Positions 5,822 through 5,874 of a stretch of 5,874 nt of DNA are shown here, one piece after another (the stretch's first letter is position 1; each line of letters starts with the position of its first letter). This stretch comes from Clostridiaceae bacterium (lineage in GTDB: Bacteria; Bacillota; Clostridia; DSM-8532): contig DUSJ01000122.1 of NCBI GenBank assembly GCA_012842645.1, positions 1 through 5,874 on the forward strand, given 5' to 3'. The translations under genes were made by a program, and so were the position numbers. The notes beneath the pieces were generated by a model that saw nothing but the letters and a program-made list of their open reading frames with translations, did not search any database and was not told the origin of the DNA.

Positions 5822-5874
5822 TTACCTGTTAAGTATCTCATGCACTTTGGTCATGATATCATTAACGGTCGGGA
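5822..5874 (-). CDS. C-terminal end of 2-oxoacid:ferredoxin oxidoreductase alpha subunit (partial)
   Basis: An open minus-strand frame enters from the window edge and ends at TAA (5822-5824). It shows 16 residues, PTVNDIMTKVHEILNR. This resembles the helical end of KorA/VorB-type alpha subunits, and the position directly upstream of the beta gene is where the alpha gene is expected. The 28-nt gap to the beta ATG carries that gene's strong ribosome-binding site. Identity rests mostly on context because so little is visible. Confidence 0.7.
   Translation of the reverse strand, partial: PTVNDIMTKVHEILNR

Noticed and set aside
5032..5832. A 266-codon open frame on the plus strand
   Set aside because: It is antisense to the beta subunit gene, which has a complete TPP motif and cysteine set. 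The plus-strand product resembles nothing known.
1..5874. A defence, mobile or other new multi-gene system
   Set aside because: All genes belong to recognised families with normal lengths. No integrase, transposase, direct-repeat array or toxin-antitoxin pair is visible.

Overview
The window looks like a chromosomal, mostly housekeeping segment from an anaerobic Firmicute, probably in the class Clostridia. This is an inference from gene content: a ferredoxin-linked 2-oxoacid oxidoreductase, a Clostridia-like QueT transporter, an HD-GYP protein, strong AGGAG-type ribosome-binding sites and sigma-A-like promoters. Nothing indicates a phage, transposon, plasmid, CRISPR array or tRNA/rRNA gene.

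Layout. (1) 1-1873, minus strand: rnr, encoding RNase R. It is intact from its start codon but cut by the window edge just before the C-terminal S1 domain. (2) 1874-1988: a short intergenic region with a terminator-like hairpin 17 nt upstream of the rnr start and a cluster of GGTAT/ATACC inverted repeats. (3) 1989-2540, minus strand: a small HD-superfamily hydrolase (COG2316-like), most likely started at a TTG behind a strong ribosome-binding site. (4) 2541-2839: a divergent control region with one promoter facing left to the HD hydrolase and one facing right to queT. The queT transcript has a structured leader of about 120 nt that is a candidate preQ1 riboswitch. (5) 2840-3325, plus strand: queT, the substrate-binding membrane component of an ECF transporter for queuosine precursors. 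(6) 3407-4495, plus strand: an HD-GYP protein, a probable cyclic-di-GMP phosphodiesterase. (7) 4510-5874, minus strand: the end of a 2-oxoacid:ferredoxin oxidoreductase operon, with the last 16 residues of the alpha subunit, then the complete beta (TPP/Fe-S) and gamma subunits.

How the parts relate. The three oxidoreductase genes form one complex that converts a 2-oxoacid plus CoA to acyl-CoA, CO2 and reduced ferredoxin. The other genes are functionally separate. queT and the HD-GYP gene run in the same direction with an 81-nt gap and no obvious terminator between them, so partial co-transcription is possible. The HD-GYP gene and the oxidoreductase operon converge with only 14 nt between their stop codons. 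The most interesting non-coding signals are the queT leader and the potential attenuator in front of rnr. I found no convincing new multi-gene system.
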